Under the pieces are notes generated by a model. It was not told the DNA's origin and made no database searches. It worked only from the letters and a program-made list of their open reading frames with translations. From contig NZ_KB217478.1 of NCBI RefSeq assembly GCF_000331305.1, positions 1,409,679 to 1,473,678 on the forward strand: a stretch of DNA of 64,000 nucleotides. Reading direction: 5' to 3'. Of this stretch, positions 19,301-27,119 are shown in pieces. Within the stretch, counting starts at the first letter, position 1, and each line of letters opens with the position of its first letter. Source of the DNA: Calothrix sp. PCC 7103 (GTDB lineage Bacteria; Cyanobacteriota; Cyanobacteriia; Cyanobacteriales; Nostocaceae). Position numbers and translations under genes: made by a program.

Positions 19301-21602
19301 AGATAAGTTGGGTTCGCAAACCCAAGATGCCTGGATTGCTAAATATGACAGCAATGGTAAGCAGTTATGGATTCAGCAGCTTGGTTCTGAATATTTGACA
19401 GGTGCGACTAACATTGTTACTGACGACAGTGGCGCTGTTTACGTTTCTGGACTAACAGTTCTGCCGGACCCTAGACCGGATAGCAACCCATCAAAAGTAA
19501 TTGCTCTCCAGGATGACTTCTGGGTAACCAAGTATGACACCAACGGTAAAAAACAATGGTTTACACAGGTCGGGTCTCCGATTAATTCGATTGCATTGTT
19601 TGATGAAGCCTATGGTATCACTTTGGGTAAAGATGGTGCTGTCTACACTACAGGCTGGACATACGGTGATTTTTCTGGTCAGGAGGGAGGAAGTTTTGAA
19701 AATTTTAGATACTACGATGCCTTTATCGCTAAATTAAATAGCAGCAGTGGACAGCTAGAAAAATTAAGTCCCAACCCAGAACAGGATGTAGTTCAATTTG
19801 GTAGCCCAACTTTTGACTTTTCTTGGGGTATTGTTAGCGACAGCCAGAATAATTTATATACTACTGGATGGACTCGTGGCGACTTGGGAGGAGAAAATGC
19901 TGGACAAGAAGATGTTTGGGTCGCCAAAACTCGTCCTGATGGTTCTCAAGAATGGATTCGCCAATTTGGAACCAGTGGTGCGGATGGCTTATACTTAGGT
20001 GGCGTTGCCATTGACGCAAACGATCACATTTTTCTAGCCGGGTATACTGATGGCAATTTAGGTGGAATTAATGCTGGGTTATTTGACGTTTGGGTAGCCA
20101 GTTATGATACAAAAGGCAACCAACTTTGGATTAAACAATTTGGCACTCCAGAAACTGACTTTGCTACAAAACTTGCCGTTGACGTTAAAACAGGTTCTCT
20201 CTACGTTACAGGTTTCACTGGTGGTTCCCTAGGAGAAGTTAATGCTGGTGCTATGGATGCTTGGATAGCCAAGTTTGATTCAAGTACTGGTGCGATGCTA
20301 GGATTTAACCCTTCTAACCAAGTTGAACCAACTGCAATTAATCCTATTACTGCTAACAATAATATAGGAGGTCAGACAGGCGCCGAAGAAAATGCCCAAA
20401 AGAGTTTTCAAATAAATGTCAATAGTGATAATCAACTTACCGATAGTAAAAATATCCTCACTTCAAGAGCGAATAATTTGTTATTCGTTTCAGGCAGCGG
20501 TTCTCAAGTTGATTTGCAGTTTGAGATAGAACAAAATAACGCTAGCCTTGTCAACGAGGTAGGTGCATTTGTTACTGATAATGAAAAAGGCGAAATCAAC
20601 GGAATTTTACCAGGTCAAGCTGGTTACTTGGAAGCAGCGATGAAGCGCTCTCAAATCCTGTTCTCTGTACTTCCTTATAATCAAAAGCTATATTCTACCA
20701 GCGATACTTCTTTAGATTTACTGGGCAATCGCAAACTCAGCTTTAATTCTGGTTCCTACCTCAATTTTTATCTAGTGCAAAATGGCAGCACCCAGGAAGT
20801 TTTAAATAATTTAGCAACTGGTACATCTATTCCCAGTATCTTTTTTGGTACAAGTCTTGGAACAAATAATTTTGACCACTTAAAAATTAATACCTTGACT
20901 AATAGTTCTTTCTCCTTGGCTTGGAAAGAAACTAATGATACTGACAGTGTATTTGATGACTTAGTAATAAAAGTATCACCTAGTACAACCCAGACTACAT
21001 TTGGAACTAAACTAAAGTCTCAGAACGAACTAATCGATTTGCGGGATACTCAAGATTCTATATCAACACAATTTATTGTCCATAGTGAAGCTATGTATAA
21101 AAATTATGTCGGGCTTTATACTATAGACGATGTAACGGGACGTATTGGCAACTTATTACCGAAGGATTCAGGCTATGCTCAAGCTGCAATAAAACGTAGT
21201 ATTGCTAACTTTGACAAGAATACAACCAACGCCATACAGCAACTTAACGGTGGGACTCTGCTGGCGCCTTACATTATTGTGAATGGTAGTACGGAGCAAT
21301 TCATGAATTTGAATTCTAGCAACCAATTTGGTCAGGGACCGCAAGCTTATTTTGCCTTTACAGAAGCTAACCCAGATAAAGTTGACCATATTCGCTTGCT
21401 TGGCGATAACCAATTTGGCTTTGAGGATATTTATGGTGGAGGAGACAGAGACTACAACGATATGATTTTACAAGTTAATACCAGCAGCGGTTCAAATTTA
21501 GGAAGTTCGATGCGTACTATGCCTGTAATTTCTCAACCATTCGCAACGCCAGATTTAGAATTACCTCTGCTATACCAGCCTAATTCGTCTGTAATTGGTT
21601 AA
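16380..21602 (+). CDS. Giant secreted SBBP beta-propeller protein with internal duplication and two DUF4114 domains
   Basis: 1740 residues built from a duplicated unit. Unit 1: a glycine/aspartate-rich domain (about 30-195), then SBBP-type propeller repeats (about 207-617) of the form GNxYVxGxTxGxLGGxNAGxxDxWxAKYDxxGxxxWxxQFG. Unit 2 repeats both parts (about 700-860 and 880-1307). Two DUF4114-like domains follow (about 1364-1537 and 1554-1700), the second ending in GGGDRDYNDMI. No classical N-terminal signal peptide is seen, so export, if any, would be by a C-terminal (type I) route. Both domain types are typical of cyanobacterial surface or extracellular proteins; no enzymatic residues are evident. 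It starts 132 bp after the methyltransferase and may have its own promoter in the AT-rich gap. Confidence 0.88.
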   Translation: MTNDKSYNLAQESPTYAINPVSESQQDSLYVTLTPSSDLVWGGVADYQILSGRAGDDTLYGFDRSLNKSTKTQLNIDILSGDVEPVPGFFFQDLLNILGGNPPSGGRDKFVLGDWRKSYYNQFGSNDFAFIFDFNPKQDTIQLHGSAADYDFISVPFLGTAMFEKSKTSPFFWDGDMVGIVFWNFDLNSQSSNIKYVGYTPPPEPVQPKIEQFGTVGVDIAFDTAVDTSGNVYVTGITNGYFQGSNAGSYDNWIAKYNNGKLLWLKQFGSSNSDLSAAIATDKWGNIYVAGGTQGNLGGSKQASEQDAWLAKYDSNGNQLWVRQFGSFYVSGTTDIDVDENGDVYLSGLTLKPDPRPDDNPNKIIDRQDDVWVAKYDTDGKQKWFTEVASPKSSVALWDEAYGVKVAPDGSVYATGWTYGNFNNSDQFNYYDAWIAKFNKDGQREWIQQFGTPSFEFSWDVDIDSKGNIYLYGWTKGNLGGENAGADDLWLAKYHSDGTQEWIQQFGTSGIDTAFVGGLKIDSNDNIFLAGYTNGNLGGANAGAFDTFVARYDTNGNRVWIQQFGTPELDGSTNLAVDNTGHLYVSGFTEGSLGSLNNGAVDAWIAKLDTTSGDIETFNPSASTELQEIMNTSNKNDLNAPIDNNKVTTLVSNATSPNSSVNSSNNSDPIGKAYEAISSLYNILFQTLLSSSNDTLATPQYDALITTLTPASDLAFAGFGDYQLVFGRSGNDTLYPFDTDLNPSEKTPVHIDMFFGDSEVIKILLFQDFLNILGGNPPSSGADTFVLGDWKTSYYNKSAYNDFGFIFDFNSKQDTIQLRGSAKDYQLVDVPFLGTAIFEKKPGSSSVFEDDLVGIVFANYNLDLNNSYFKYTGTTPPLSLIQPQIKQLGTAGLDLGADITVDSLGNVYVVGLTNGSLEGSNVGSYDSWITKYDSNGKELWGEQIGTSKNDIAVALTTDKWGNLYVVGGTQGDLGDKLGSQTQDAWIAKYDSNGKQLWIQQLGSEYLTGATNIVTDDSGAVYVSGLTVLPDPRPDSNPSKVIALQDDFWVTKYDTNGKKQWFTQVGSPINSIALFDEAYGITLGKDGAVYTTGWTYGDFSGQEGGSFENFRYYDAFIAKLNSSSGQLEKLSPNPEQDVVQFGSPTFDFSWGIVSDSQNNLYTTGWTRGDLGGENAGQEDVWVAKTRPDGSQEWIRQFGTSGADGLYLGGVAIDANDHIFLAGYTDGNLGGINAGLFDVWVASYDTKGNQLWIKQFGTPETDFATKLAVDVKTGSLYVTGFTGGSLGEVNAGAMDAWIAKFDSSTGAMLGFNPSNQVEPTAINPITANNNIGGQTGAEENAQKSFQINVNSDNQLTDSKNILTSRANNLLFVSGSGSQVDLQFEIEQNNASLVNEVGAFVTDNEKGEINGILPGQAGYLEAAMKRSQILFSVLPYNQKLYSTSDTSLDLLGNRKLSFNSGSYLNFYLVQNGSTQEVLNNLATGTSIPSIFFGTSLGTNNFDHLKINTLTNSSFSLAWKETNDTDSVFDDLVIKVSPSTTQTTFGTKLKSQNELIDLRDTQDSISTQFIVHSEAMYKNYVGLYTIDDVTGRIGNLLPKDSGYAQAAIKRSIANFDKNTTNAIQQLNGGTLLAPYIIVNGSTEQFMNLNSSNQFGQGPQAYFAFTEANPDKVDHIRLLGDNQFGFEDIYGGGDRDYNDMILQVNTSSGSNLGSSMRTMPVISQPFATPDLELPLLYQPNSSVIG

Positions 21603-22139
21603 TCTTTATTCTCGTAGCTCAAGGTTAGCACCATTTCTTGGTGCAAGGAGCGGAGGTAGGACAGGCAGGTAATGGTGGTAATTGAATAGGAGGTTTTCCT
21701 GGCGCCGACTGGTAGTATGGCATGGTAGGATTACTTACAATTAAAGTATCTTTTCGAGAAGCATTGCTTTTATGTACTATTAGACGCTTGATTCGCAACT
21801 ACTGGCAACAAGTTCTCCGATATTTTTCTTTTGTTGTTGAAATATGGGTAAAAGGTTAGGGGTTCCGTTGCGAAATTTACTTCACCTGTAGATTTGATAA
21901 CCCAAATGTATAGTGATGTATCAAATTTAGCATTGAAAAAATTCTTTGTATCAATTGAATATTCAACGAGAGTGGCATTTTGCTGTAGGAAGTAGAGGAG
22001 GCTAAGAAAAAAGTAAATAAACTCAAACAGGCACGAAATGCAATTTTGTCAGAATACATAATTCAAACTCCATTTCATTACACTAAATATTTTTCTCTTA
22101 TCTACATCTATATCTGGAGAGGAGTTACATATACAAGTT
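21603..22139. other. Gene-free stretch between the propeller protein and the aminotransferase
   Basis: About 540 bp without an intact gene. It holds a small hairpin just after the propeller-protein stop (GCACCA/TGGTGC arms, 21628-21644, no clear T-run), a possible broken coding remnant at 21853-22085 listed separately, and otherwise AT-rich sequence. Confidence 0.6.
21853..22085 (+). pseudogene. Possible frameshifted coding remnant, family unknown
   Basis: Two adjacent frames read like protein but are separated by stops. One gives VAKFTSPVDLITQMYSDV followed by NLALKKFFVSIEYSTRVAF (ending at 21992). The next frame continues at about 21987 with EVEEAKKKVNKLKQARNAIL and SEYIIQTPFHYT. There is no start codon or ribosome-binding site at the left end. 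I do not recognise the family, and the call rests only on coding-like composition. Confidence 0.35.
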
Positions 22140-22174
22140 GGGGGAGTATCTTAAGGAATGTATGAAACTCCCCC
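22140..22174 (-). terminator. Hairpin terminator of the aminotransferase gene
   Basis: GGGGGAGT (22140-22147) pairs with ACTCCCCC (22167-22174). The hairpin lies six bases past the aminotransferase stop in its direction of transcription. The T-run is weak. Confidence 0.55.
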
Positions 22175-22179
22175 TTGTG

Positions 22180-23325
22180 TTACGGCAATACCTCGCGCAA
22201 TACTGTTACAAGTCTGTCAACGCTTTCGGGACGACTATTGTAACCCATTAAACCTACTCGCCATACTTTACCAGCGAGTTCACCTAGTCCCCCACCAACT
22301 TCGACGTTATGCTCATCAAGTAGTTTTCGCGCGACTGCTTTACCATCAACTCCTTCGGGGATACATACTGTTGTAAGTGTAGGAAGACGATATTGCTTTT
22401 CGACGTGCATCTTCAAACCTATACTTTCTAAGCTTTCCCACAAGTATTCAACGTTCTTTTGGTGACGCTGCCAGCAGTTTTCAATACCTTCTTCTGCTAT
22501 TAATCTTAGTGCTTCCCGCAGGGCATAATACATATTAATCGGCGCCGTATGGTGGTAAACGCGCTCACTTCCCCAATATTTACCAAGTAGGTTCATATCG
22601 AGATACCAGTTTTTTACCTTGGTGGAACGGTTAAGTAATTTCTCCATTGCCTTCCGGCTCATTGTAAAAGGTGAGGCGCCAGGAGGGCAACCTAGACCTT
22701 TTTGGCTACAGCTATAAGCTAAGTCAACACCCCACTCATCTAAATATATTGGAGTTCCACCCAAACTTGTAACTGTATCGATTAATAGCAAAGTACCGTA
22801 TTTTTCACACAGTTCTGAGACCCCTTCCATTGGTTGACGGGCGCCTGTGGAAGTTTCTGCATGAACTAATGCTAAAATACGCGGACGATGGGTTTCCATA
22901 GCTGCTTTTATTTCATCCAAACTAAAAACTTGTCCCCAAGGTTTAGTTATACTGCGAACATCGGCGCCATAACGTCCTGCCATATCAACAAGACGATTAC
23001 CGAAATAACCCATTACACCAACTAAAACTATATCACCTGGTTCTACAGAGTTTGCAATAGTAGCTTCCATTGCCGCAGTACCAGTACCACTAACAGCAAT
23101 AGTCATCGCATTATCAGTTTGCCATACATACCGAAGTAGCGATTGTATCTCATCCATTAAATGTAAAAACGTAGGGTCAAGGTGTCCAACAGGTGAAGTA
23201 TTCATCGCCTTAAGCACATCTGGATGAGAGTTAGAGGGACCAGGACCCAACAATAAGCGGTTGGGCATTGATAAAGGGCTAAGGTTTAATTTTTGACTCG
23301 TTTTGATAGAAAGCGTTTGTGTCAT
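22180..23325 (-). CDS. PLP-dependent aminotransferase, alanine/serine-glyoxylate type
   Basis: 381 residues from ATG 23325; a longer TTG start at 23334 is less likely. Class V fold-type I aminotransferase of the AGT/SGAT group: LGPGPSNSHPDVL at the N-terminus, SGTGTAAMEA for phosphate binding, D183 in LLIDTVTSLGG, and the PLP lysine K209 in SYSCSQKGLGCPPG. Family members move an amino group from alanine or serine to glyoxylate, a photorespiratory step in cyanobacteria. Length and motifs are complete. It is monocistronic and divergent from the Uma2 gene. Confidence 0.93.
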   Translation of the reverse strand: MTQTLSIKTSQKLNLSPLSMPNRLLLGPGPSNSHPDVLKAMNTSPVGHLDPTFLHLMDEIQSLLRYVWQTDNAMTIAVSGTGTAAMEATIANSVEPGDIVLVGVMGYFGNRLVDMAGRYGADVRSITKPWGQVFSLDEIKAAMETHRPRILALVHAETSTGARQPMEGVSELCEKYGTLLLIDTVTSLGGTPIYLDEWGVDLAYSCSQKGLGCPPGASPFTMSRKAMEKLLNRSTKVKNWYLDMNLLGKYWGSERVYHHTAPINMYYALREALRLIAEEGIENCWQRHQKNVEYLWESLESIGLKMHVEKQYRLPTLTTVCIPEGVDGKAVARKLLDEHNVEVGGGLGELAGKVWRVGLMGYNSRPESVDRLVTVLREVLP

Positions 23326-23529
23326 GATACCCAAAAGGTAAATTACGTTACAACAAGCTATTTTTGAATTTATAGCGTAAACGACACCAATGGATATGAC
23401 ATCTCAGCAATGAACTGTAATATAAACGGCGTTTTTAAATTTTGTATAATGTTTTAACAACAAAAGTACTAGTGCTGTAATTGAGTAGTATATAATCAGA
23501 TAACTAAACGCCAACCGAGATAAAGACTT

Positions 23530-24168
23530 ATGTTGTCAGACCATCTCAAAGCCTTTGCGTTACCAAGCACAGAAGAGTTACCTTGTTCTGACGATACACC
23601 TGTGGATAACGAAGACCAAAATTATTTGCCTAACGTTTTGTTATTTTTGCTGAAGTCTATTTGGAAAGAACGAGAAGATTGGTTCTTTGGTGTAGAAATG
23701 GCTGTTTACCATACAACAGGGTCAGACCCCACAGTCCCAGTTATACCTGATGCGTTTTTATCTTTGGGAGTGGAGCGTAAAAAAGGTGGCAAGTCCCGTA
23801 ACAGTTATGCTACTTGGGAAGAAAATTGGGTGGCGCCTACCCTAACTTTAGAGCTAGTATCTCATATCCCACGTGGCGAATATGACGAAAAGCTCAATAT
23901 CTATGCAAAACTTGGTGTTCTTTATTATGTAATTTATAATCCAGAGTTTTGGGAACGCGACCAACATCAACCCTTTGAAGTATATAAGCTAATAGATAAC
24001 TCGTATCAATTACAAGTTGGCGAACCTTCTTGGATGCCAGAAATAGGATTAGGAATTGGAAGATATATAAGTGTATCAGGTGGTGGCACCATTACTGAAG
24101 AGTTAATTGGTTTATATGACGAACAAGGAAATCGTCAACAGATGAATTACCTTTTTGATTGGCTGTAG
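23530..24168 (+). CDS. Uma2 family protein (DUF820, PD-(D/E)XK nuclease fold)
   Basis: 212 residues. The restriction-endonuclease-like core is visible: PDAFLSLGV near 76, TLELVS with the E-x-V strand near 110, then EYDEKLNIYAKLGVLYYVIYNP. The C-terminus contains the YDEQGNR motif seen in many Uma2 proteins. The family is strongly expanded in cyanobacteria; its biological role is not established, although the fold predicts metal-dependent nuclease activity. It stands alone with no restriction or toxin partner, and is the last gene before the CRISPR leader. Confidence 0.88.
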   Translation: MLSDHLKAFALPSTEELPCSDDTPVDNEDQNYLPNVLLFLLKSIWKEREDWFFGVEMAVYHTTGSDPTVPVIPDAFLSLGVERKKGGKSRNSYATWEENWVAPTLTLELVSHIPRGEYDEKLNIYAKLGVLYYVIYNPEFWERDQHQPFEVYKLIDNSYQLQVGEPSWMPEIGLGIGRYISVSGGGTITEELIGLYDEQGNRQQMNYLFDWL

Positions 24169-24534
24169 CTATATAATAACTAAAGCACGTATATATGGTA
24201 AAAATAGAGCATATTCACTATAAAGCTTTGGCTTTTATATAGGCGCCACAATATATAATTATAGCAACACAAATTTCTCTGCCAATACCGCGAACCACAG
24301 GGTGTTTTTTCAGCACAGTCTGAATTTATGCGTGAACACTTACCCCGTCTAGTTTTGAAGCATTTGACATCTAAGAGAGGTTCGCGGTAACTCGAAAACC
24401 TTTACCAGTATTATGTTTCGGCAATTTTAAGCAATGCACCTCTTGACACATCAACCTCTAGAAAGCTATTCTTACCCTAGGTTCGCGGAACAGCACCTTG
24501 AAAACGAAATACAGCAACGCCTGGAGGTTGAGCA
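24169..24534 (+). promoter_or_regulatory. CRISPR leader region with repeated TTCGCGG motifs
   Basis: 366 bp without a gene directly upstream of the first CRISPR repeat. It holds CCGCGAACC (about 24288) and two copies of GGTTCGCGG (about 24379 and 24480) that could pair with it. The side is assigned as leader because repeats here are intact while the far end decays, and because repeats end in ATTGAAAC, the usual crRNA 5' tag, on the + strand. The promoter itself was not located. Confidence 0.6.
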
Positions 24535-25038
24535 GTTTAAACTTTAAATAATCCCTTATAGGGATTGAAACATTACTTCTATGCAAAAGCATTCAATAAA
24601 TTCAAGTTTAAACTTTAAATAATCCCTTATAGGGATTGAAACAATAATAACATTTCACCGAAGTTAAAACAAAAATGTTTAAACTTTAAATAATCCCTTA
24701 TAGGGATTGAAACTTAGGCGAAGTTCAAACGGGAGCATCCACTTTTGGAACATACATAATTATTTGGCGCCAGAAAGCCTACTATAAGGGTAGTCTAGAA
24801 AAGTCGATCTGCCAAAAGTGGATGCTCCCAGTTCAAACCAGTTACGATGCTATTGATGTTTAAACTTTAAATAATCCCTTATAGGGATTGAAACTTTTTC
24901 AAGCAAGGCTATAAAATCTTCACCTGTATGTTTAAACTTTAAATAATCCCTTATAGGGATTGAAACTTGATTTCCCATTCATTGAACTTCCTGAAGAAGT
25001 TGTTTAAACTTTAAATAATCCCTTATAGGGATTGAAAC
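24535..25038 (+). CRISPR. CRISPR array: six identical 37-bp repeats, plus a degenerate terminal repeat start at 25072
   Basis: Repeats begin at 24535, 24606, 24677, 24858, 24930 and 25002. Each is 37 bp, starts GTTTAAACTTTAAATAATCC and ends TTATAGGGATTGAAAC. Spacers 1, 2, 4 and 5 are 34, 34, 35 and 35 bp. Spacer 3 is 144 bp because of an inserted element (see 24731). A sixth spacer-length segment (25039-25071) is followed by GTTTAAA and then unrelated sequence, a decayed last repeat. The internal inverted repeat (AATCCCT/AGGGATT) and the ATTGAAAC end are typical of cyanobacterial type I-D or III arrays. No cas gene lies in this window, so the array relies on Cas proteins encoded elsewhere or is inactive. 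Confidence 0.97.
24722..24838. mobile_element. 99-bp MITE-like element inserted in CRISPR spacer 3
   Basis: The element spans 24731-24829. Its ends are perfect 18-bp inverted repeats, GGGAGCATCCACTTTTGG at the left and the reverse complement at 24812-24829. It is flanked by a perfect 9-bp direct duplication, AGTTCAAAC (24722-24730 and 24830-24838). Removing the element and one duplication restores a spacer of exactly 36 bp, in line with its neighbours. It has no coding capacity, so a transposase would have to act in trans. A 9-bp target duplication fits several IS families; which one is not determined here. Confidence 0.9.
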
Positions 25039-25046
25039 ACCTATAA

Positions 25047-25541
25047 AACTGTGGACTAATCCAGAGAAGCAGTTTAAAGTACTTATCAAAGCATGATTTT
25101 GATGAAGATACTCGCTGTAGTATTTGTGGCGCCATCGAAAAATTAAATGTTATAGATTTGAACGTGTTAAATTTTGAACGTCATAAGTGGGGAGGGGTTC
25201 GACATCCTTGTCCAGAATACATAGCATTTGATTTAGAGCGCTTTGCTGGGCTGGATAAAGTTACACCTACAAAAGAAGATTTGCATATAATGCGACAAAT
25301 AATAAAGCTTATAGAGGAATGTGAAGCCACTACAAAACCAAATGATTTAGAAAAAAGACTAGCAACAATATTGAAATCTAATAAAGATGAGAAAAGAATT
25401 TTAATTCAAATACTGGCTTATTGCGGTATTCTGTATCCAAATAAGCATAGTTTTTTGATTCGCGCTCAAATATATGAAATATATTGCAACTTGTTTAGTA
25501 ATGCTATCCGGTTTTCTTTTGGCTGCTCCCGCAGAAGCTAG
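25047..25541 (+). pseudogene. 5'-truncated hypothetical coding region abutting the CRISPR array
   Basis: A frame open from 25047 continues through the degenerate CRISPR end into protein-like sequence: LSKHDFDEDTRCSICGAIEK, then NFERHKWGGVRHPCPEYIAF and a helical tail. Upstream of the lone TTG at 25158 the sequence already looks coding, including a CxxC pair, yet no ATG is available, so the N-terminus appears lost. The last 68 bases overlap the next gene in another frame. I do not recognise the family. It could instead be a short intact gene starting at TTG 25158 (127 residues). Confidence 0.5.
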
Positions 25542-25830
25542 GTGGATAAACGTTTCTGGAGTAACGAATGATGGTGCCACGTTAAGTTTTGAAAACAATG
25601 ACCCAGGACTTACCCGATTTTCTTACCGAGTTATCACGAAGGATAGTGTAAGAATACAACAAGGAGTAACTAGTTGGTGTTATCGCGGACAAGTCAAAAA
25701 AAACCCAAATGCAGTTCCTACAACTGAAACACCTGGATGGTACGTTTACCAAGGGGACAATATTACATCCGTATATGCTAATTCACCTGCTAGCATGAAT
25801 TTACTTAAAGTCATCTGTGCAGGAACTTAA
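25474..25830 (+). CDS. Small exported protein, family unknown
   Basis: 118 residues with a clear Sec signal peptide (MKYIATCLVMLSGFLLAAPA, predicted cleavage after AEA near 22). The mature part of about 96 residues is rich in Thr, Asn and aromatic residues and has two cysteines that could form a disulfide (SWCYRG and VICAGT). Its start lies inside the end of the upstream remnant. No known domain is recognised. It is probably periplasmic or extracellular. Confidence 0.7.
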   Translation: MKYIATCLVMLSGFLLAAPAEARWINVSGVTNDGATLSFENNDPGLTRFSYRVITKDSVRIQQGVTSWCYRGQVKKNPNAVPTTETPGWYVYQGDNITSVYANSPASMNLLKVICAGT

Positions 25831-25859
25831 TAAGAAGAGTACTTTTTAAGAGAAGCGTC

Positions 25860-25925
25860 TATAAGTGCGGATGGTTGGATGATAGCGTTTAACTTGCGCT
25901 CCACCCAACCTACTTCTACGTTCGC
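25860..25925. repeat. Dispersed hairpin repeat of the GGTTGGGTGG type
   Basis: Sequence between two converging genes with GGATGGTTGGATG pairing imperfectly with CTCCACCCAACCTAC. The same motif family appears at 31040-31125. Such GGTTGGGTGG hairpins are common dispersed repeats in filamentous cyanobacteria, and this one may double as a transcription stop. Confidence 0.5.
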
Positions 25926-25936
25926 GTTTTGGCTAT

Positions 25937-26818
25937 TTATGGTTGTTTAGTGATGTTACCTGACGTATCTAGTTCGTATGTGAGAAAAGCATTTTGTTTT
26001 ACATCAACTGCTACGTTCCAGAAGTAATTTCCTTGATTTTGATTATATTGTTGTTCTGCGTTTAGCAAGTAAACGCGGTTGCTAGGAATTTTAAAGCGTT
26101 TGCTTGCTGTTTTGGCTATATTAGTTGCCCAAGAATTAGGCATTAAATCATTGCGTGTTGCTAGTGTTTTTGTTGCTTCTGTGCGGGCTTGTTCGCCTTT
26201 TTCTGAGGCTAAGTAAACATATTCTTTTCCTGGTTTTCCTTCAATGACTACTCGCCAACCAAGTTGATTGTCGTCGGTACGACATCTGGCATAAGGTAGG
26301 GCGAATTGTACACAAATATTTGTCCAAGTTTTCCACTGTACTTGTTTAATGAGCAACACGTTTTTGGGTAATTCCAGGTGCTTTGATGCCATGTTTAAGA
26401 TATTATCCATTACAGGTTTTGGGACTGATGCACTGGTTCGGTTTTGTGGGTCTCTTCCTATTAGAATTACTTGGTTTACAGAATCTGAGACAAAGTAATG
26501 CCAGTATTTATTTCCATCGGCGATTGTTACATTCCAACCTGTAAATACTGCTACGTCGCAAAGTGGTAGAGGAATATTTCCACAATCTGGCGCCCATTTT
26601 GCACGTTTTGTATTAATGATTTTCCCTGAATTTTTGCGTAATCCCCAATCTGATCGGGCGTTACGCAGTGCTGCATCTATAATTTTTTGAGGCGCCACTA
26701 CTTCTGATTTTACTTGTTGTTTGATGAAGTCTGGTGGTTGTGCAGGTGTAATAGATGCGCTGGTAGTAAGCATGATTAAAGCTGCTAAAGCTACATTTAT
26801 ATACTTTAGTGATTTCAT
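25937..26818 (-). CDS. Exported protein with three degenerate internal repeats
   Basis: 293 residues. A signal peptide covers about 1-27 (MKSLKYINVALAALIMLTTS). The rest consists of three diverged copies of an alpha/beta unit of roughly 70-80 residues: residues about 45-120 (IIDAALRNARSDWGL ... WNVTIADGNKYWHYF), 132-208 (VMDNILNMASKHLEL ... WRVVIEGKPGKEYVY) and 225-285 (WATNIAKTASKRFKI ... WNVAVDVKQNAFLTY). Each has a helix, a short basic or hydrophobic strand, and a final W-x-V-strand. Copies 1 and 2 carry a cysteine pair, probably disulfides. The layout recalls small periplasmic PepSY-like domains, but I do not assign it. Confidence 0.75.
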   Translation of the reverse strand: MKSLKYINVALAALIMLTTSASITPAQPPDFIKQQVKSEVVAPQKIIDAALRNARSDWGLRKNSGKIINTKRAKWAPDCGNIPLPLCDVAVFTGWNVTIADGNKYWHYFVSDSVNQVILIGRDPQNRTSASVPKPVMDNILNMASKHLELPKNVLLIKQVQWKTWTNICVQFALPYARCRTDDNQLGWRVVIEGKPGKEYVYLASEKGEQARTEATKTLATRNDLMPNSWATNIAKTASKRFKIPSNRVYLLNAEQQYNQNQGNYFWNVAVDVKQNAFLTYELDTSGNITKQP

Positions 26819-27119
26819 ATTTTTTGAGTTATATAGGTTGTGTAAATAATTTAGCTTCTAAAGATAATTACTTGTTTGTTTGTTACATTTTTGGAAACAT
26901 TAATAAATGTATGATTTAGAGTTATGAGTGAGTGATAAGTTCAATAAGATACTTAGACTATTGACGCTAGTTTCTGCATTTTGTTCCCATTATTCTATAT
27001 GATGATTGTAGATTGTTAGTTTTGGAGACGTGATTAATCACTTGGGAACTATAATCGCCGTTATGACGTTCAATAAGTATAAGGGTAAATTTCTATTTAT
27101 TGTATTTGTAATAATGTTA
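26819..27119. other. Divergent intergenic region, no gene seen
   Basis: About 300 bp between the divergent exported-protein and WD40 genes, AT-rich. Presumably it carries both promoters; I see no distinctive operator or RNA element. In-frame codons exist upstream of the WD40 start back to 27030, but they do not look like part of that protein. Confidence 0.5.

Noticed and set aside
24169-25541. cas genes accompanying the array
   Set aside because: No Cas-like protein is encoded on either side. The Uma2 protein has a nuclease fold but is not a Cas family.
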